Program-made: the position numbers and the translations under genes | Shown: one piece after another, positions 62,727-64,000 of the stretch | How the letters are laid out: every line of letters begins with the position of its first letter | Position numbering within the stretch: the first letter of the stretch is position 1 | The notes under the pieces: generated by a model | What the model saw: the letters and a program-made list of their open reading frames with translations, nothing else | What the model was told of the DNA's origin: nothing | Database searches by the model: none | Assembly (NCBI RefSeq): GCF_001879205.1 | Contig: NZ_MLFK01000010.1 | Coordinates: 248,001 to 312,000 of the forward strand | From: Flavobacterium johnsoniae | Lineage (GTDB): Bacteria; Bacteroidota; Bacteroidia; Flavobacteriales; Flavobacteriaceae | Length of the DNA stretch: 64,000 nucleotides | Direction: 5' to 3'

Positions 62727-63896
62727 TTGAAAAAATATTTTCTATTCAGTGCCATTCTGGCGGGCAGTTTTACCGTTCAGTCTCAAAATAAAATCATCAC
62801 AATCAGCAATAATTTAAAAGTTGACAGGGAATTTGAAACGGTAGAACTAACTAAAGAATCTCTAGGATTAGCATCAAATGCAAAACTTGAAAATTACGCT
62901 GTAAAAAACAGCAGTACAAATTCATTTTTAGAAACTCAAACTGTGGATAATGACGGCGACGGCATCATGGATGTACTTTTATTTCAGCCCAAAATAAAAG
63001 CTTCATCTAAACAGGATTTTGAAGTTTTCGTTGGAACCAATCCATCGGTATCTAAAGTTGTAAACTGCTACTCGAGATTTGTACCCGAACGCACAGATGA
63101 TTATGCCTGGGAAAACAATAAAGTGGCTTTTAGAACCTACGGCCCGGTGGCTCAAAAAATGGTTGAAGACAAAATTCCGGGCGGCACTTTAACCAGCGGT
63201 ATCGATGCCTGGCTGAAAAGAGTCGATTATCCTATCATCAATAAATGGTACGAAAAAGCGACTAACGGAACCGGAACATATCATAAAGATACAGGCGAAG
63301 GTCTGGATAATTTTCATGTAGGCGACAGCCGGGGCGTGGGCGGCATTGCTGTAAATATAGAGGGCAAATATTATTTCTCAAAGAATTTCATCAGCTGGAA
63401 AACTATTACAACCGGACCAATCAGAACAAGTTTTATTTTAACGTATGCCGACTGGGATGCTAAAGGAAATAAAATAACCGAATCGAAATTAATCAGTTTA
63501 GATTACGGAAGCCAGCTTTCTCGTTTTGAAATCAATATTACAGGAACAAAATCTATTGCTGCCGGACTAACGCTTCACGACAAGAAAGGAACCACCGGAA
63601 CTGATCTGAAAAAAGGCTGGCTGAGTTATTGGGAACCACTTGAAGATTCTGAAATTGGGACTGGTTTAGTAGCTCCAAATAATACGCTGACCAGTTTTGA
63701 TAATCATATTACAGACGAAAAAGATTTGAGTAACCTTTACGGAAATATTGTGGTTAAAAACGGAAAAGCAATTTATTATGCTGGTTTTGGATGGAAAAAA
63801 GGAAGTCCGTTTCAAACTAAACTTGAATGGGAAGCCTATTTGAGTTCTTTCGCTGAAAAAGTAAATAATCCTTTGATTGTAAAGGTTAAGAAATAG
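62727..63896 (+). CDS. Secreted DUF4861 family protein
   Basis: 389 residues beginning with TTG: it encodes the first residue of a clear signal peptide (MKKYFLFSAILAGSFTVQSQ), and an in-frame stop lies a few codons upstream, so an ATG start is excluded. Family sequence: SRFVPERTDDYAWENNKVAF, RTYGPVAQKMVEDKIPGGTL, GIDAWLKRVDYPIINKWYEK and LDNFHVGDSRGVGGIAV. DUF4861 proteins occur in polysaccharide-utilisation loci, usually beside pectin or uronic-acid enzymes; the enzymatic role is not settled. It stands alone here, with the window end 100 bases later. Confidence 0.85.
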   Translation: MKKYFLFSAILAGSFTVQSQNKIITISNNLKVDREFETVELTKESLGLASNAKLENYAVKNSSTNSFLETQTVDNDGDGIMDVLLFQPKIKASSKQDFEVFVGTNPSVSKVVNCYSRFVPERTDDYAWENNKVAFRTYGPVAQKMVEDKIPGGTLTSGIDAWLKRVDYPIINKWYEKATNGTGTYHKDTGEGLDNFHVGDSRGVGGIAVNIEGKYYFSKNFISWKTITTGPIRTSFILTYADWDAKGNKITESKLISLDYGSQLSRFEINITGTKSIAAGLTLHDKKGTTGTDLKKGWLSYWEPLEDSEIGTGLVAPNNTLTSFDNHITDEKDLSNLYGNIVVKNGKAIYYAGFGWKKGSPFQTKLEWEAYLSSFAEKVNNPLIVKVKK

Positions 63897-63906
63897 TTGG
63901 GCCATA

Positions 63907-63992
63907 CCCGCGGGTTTTACGGATTGTACCGATTGATACTGATAATTTAAAATAAACCAGTGTAAACCTGCTTCATCCGTAAAACCCGCGGG
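63907..63992. repeat. Perfect 18-bp inverted repeat at the window end
   Basis: CCCGCGGGTTTTACGGAT (63907-63924) and ATCCGTAAAACCCGCGGG (63975-63992) are exact complements around a 50-base AT-rich loop, 10 bases after the DUF4861 stop. The GC-rich ends stand out in this AT-rich genome. It is probably one of the dispersed flavobacterial palindromes and may also terminate DUF4861 transcription. Confidence 0.75.
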
Positions 63993-64000
63993 CTGCTTTT

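Noticed and set aside
1..64000. CRISPR arrays, tRNA or rRNA genes, transposases, phage genes
   Set aside because: No evenly spaced repeats, cloverleaf-like sequence or recombinase-type protein was seen; the repeats present are isolated inverted repeats.

Overview
The window looks like a chromosomal segment of a Bacteroidota bacterium, most likely Flavobacterium. The reasons are low GC content, two SusC/SusD pairs, secreted enzymes ending in type IX secretion (T9SS) sorting domains, a GldF/GldG-type ABC transporter, a sigma/FecR/STN signalling set, LytTR two-component proteins, TAnnTTTG promoter boxes, and intergenic inverted repeats rich in CTTTGCG, CACTAAG or CACATAG. No rRNA, tRNA, CRISPR array, phage or transposase was seen.

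Layout. (1) 2-10142: a plus-strand run of SusC (cut by the window edge), SusD, ABC ATPase, fused GldF/GldG-type permease and a periplasmic M16 protease, possibly a peptide or protein import-and-processing unit. (2) 10253-10985: a small secreted His-rich protein and the dead tail of a second copy. (3) 11100-16860: an RND efflux operon (membrane fusion protein, pump, outer-membrane channel). (4) 17126-18896: a divergent LytTR histidine kinase and response regulator; the regulator is frameshifted near its C-terminus. (5) 18913-26032: DUF3861, GH130, a MocR-type PLP regulator, a cysteine-rich MarR regulator, DUF2024, a mini-thioredoxin, a YggS-like PLP protein, an AAA ATPase and two exported thioredoxin-fold proteins. 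(6) 26228-33597: an accessory block of SUKH-like and other immunity-type genes with no toxin beside them, interrupted by an HxlR regulator and a DsbA-like protein whose apparent lipoprotein signal peptide is cut off by an amber codon, and followed by a CinA/PncC amidase. (7) 33790-35659: small, probably stress-related proteins, one of them broken.

(8) 36025-46145: an ECF sigma factor, FecR, STN-SusC and SusD series next to a secreted PI-PLC-like enzyme and an exported metallophosphoesterase, which suggests scavenging of a phosphorylated or inositol-lipid substrate. (9) 46323-48058: a Crp/Fnr-like regulator and a PRISE-type reductase. (10) 48149-59946: a minus-strand cluster of a hybrid propeller/LuxR regulator, GH16, GH64 and GH18, fitted to fungal wall beta-1,3-glucan and chitin. 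The GH16 gene is split by a one-base frameshift. (11) 60357-63896: a HAD phosphatase, a NUDIX hydrolase, a double NTF2-like secreted protein and DUF4861.

Three features recur. Several genes appear to have been broken recently (GH16, the LytTR regulator, the small protein at 33790 and the lipoprotein leader at 31350). Two locally duplicated pieces are visible (the His-rich tail and the CBM6 domains). Palindromic repeats fill most larger gaps, and one of them supplies the C-terminus of a protein.
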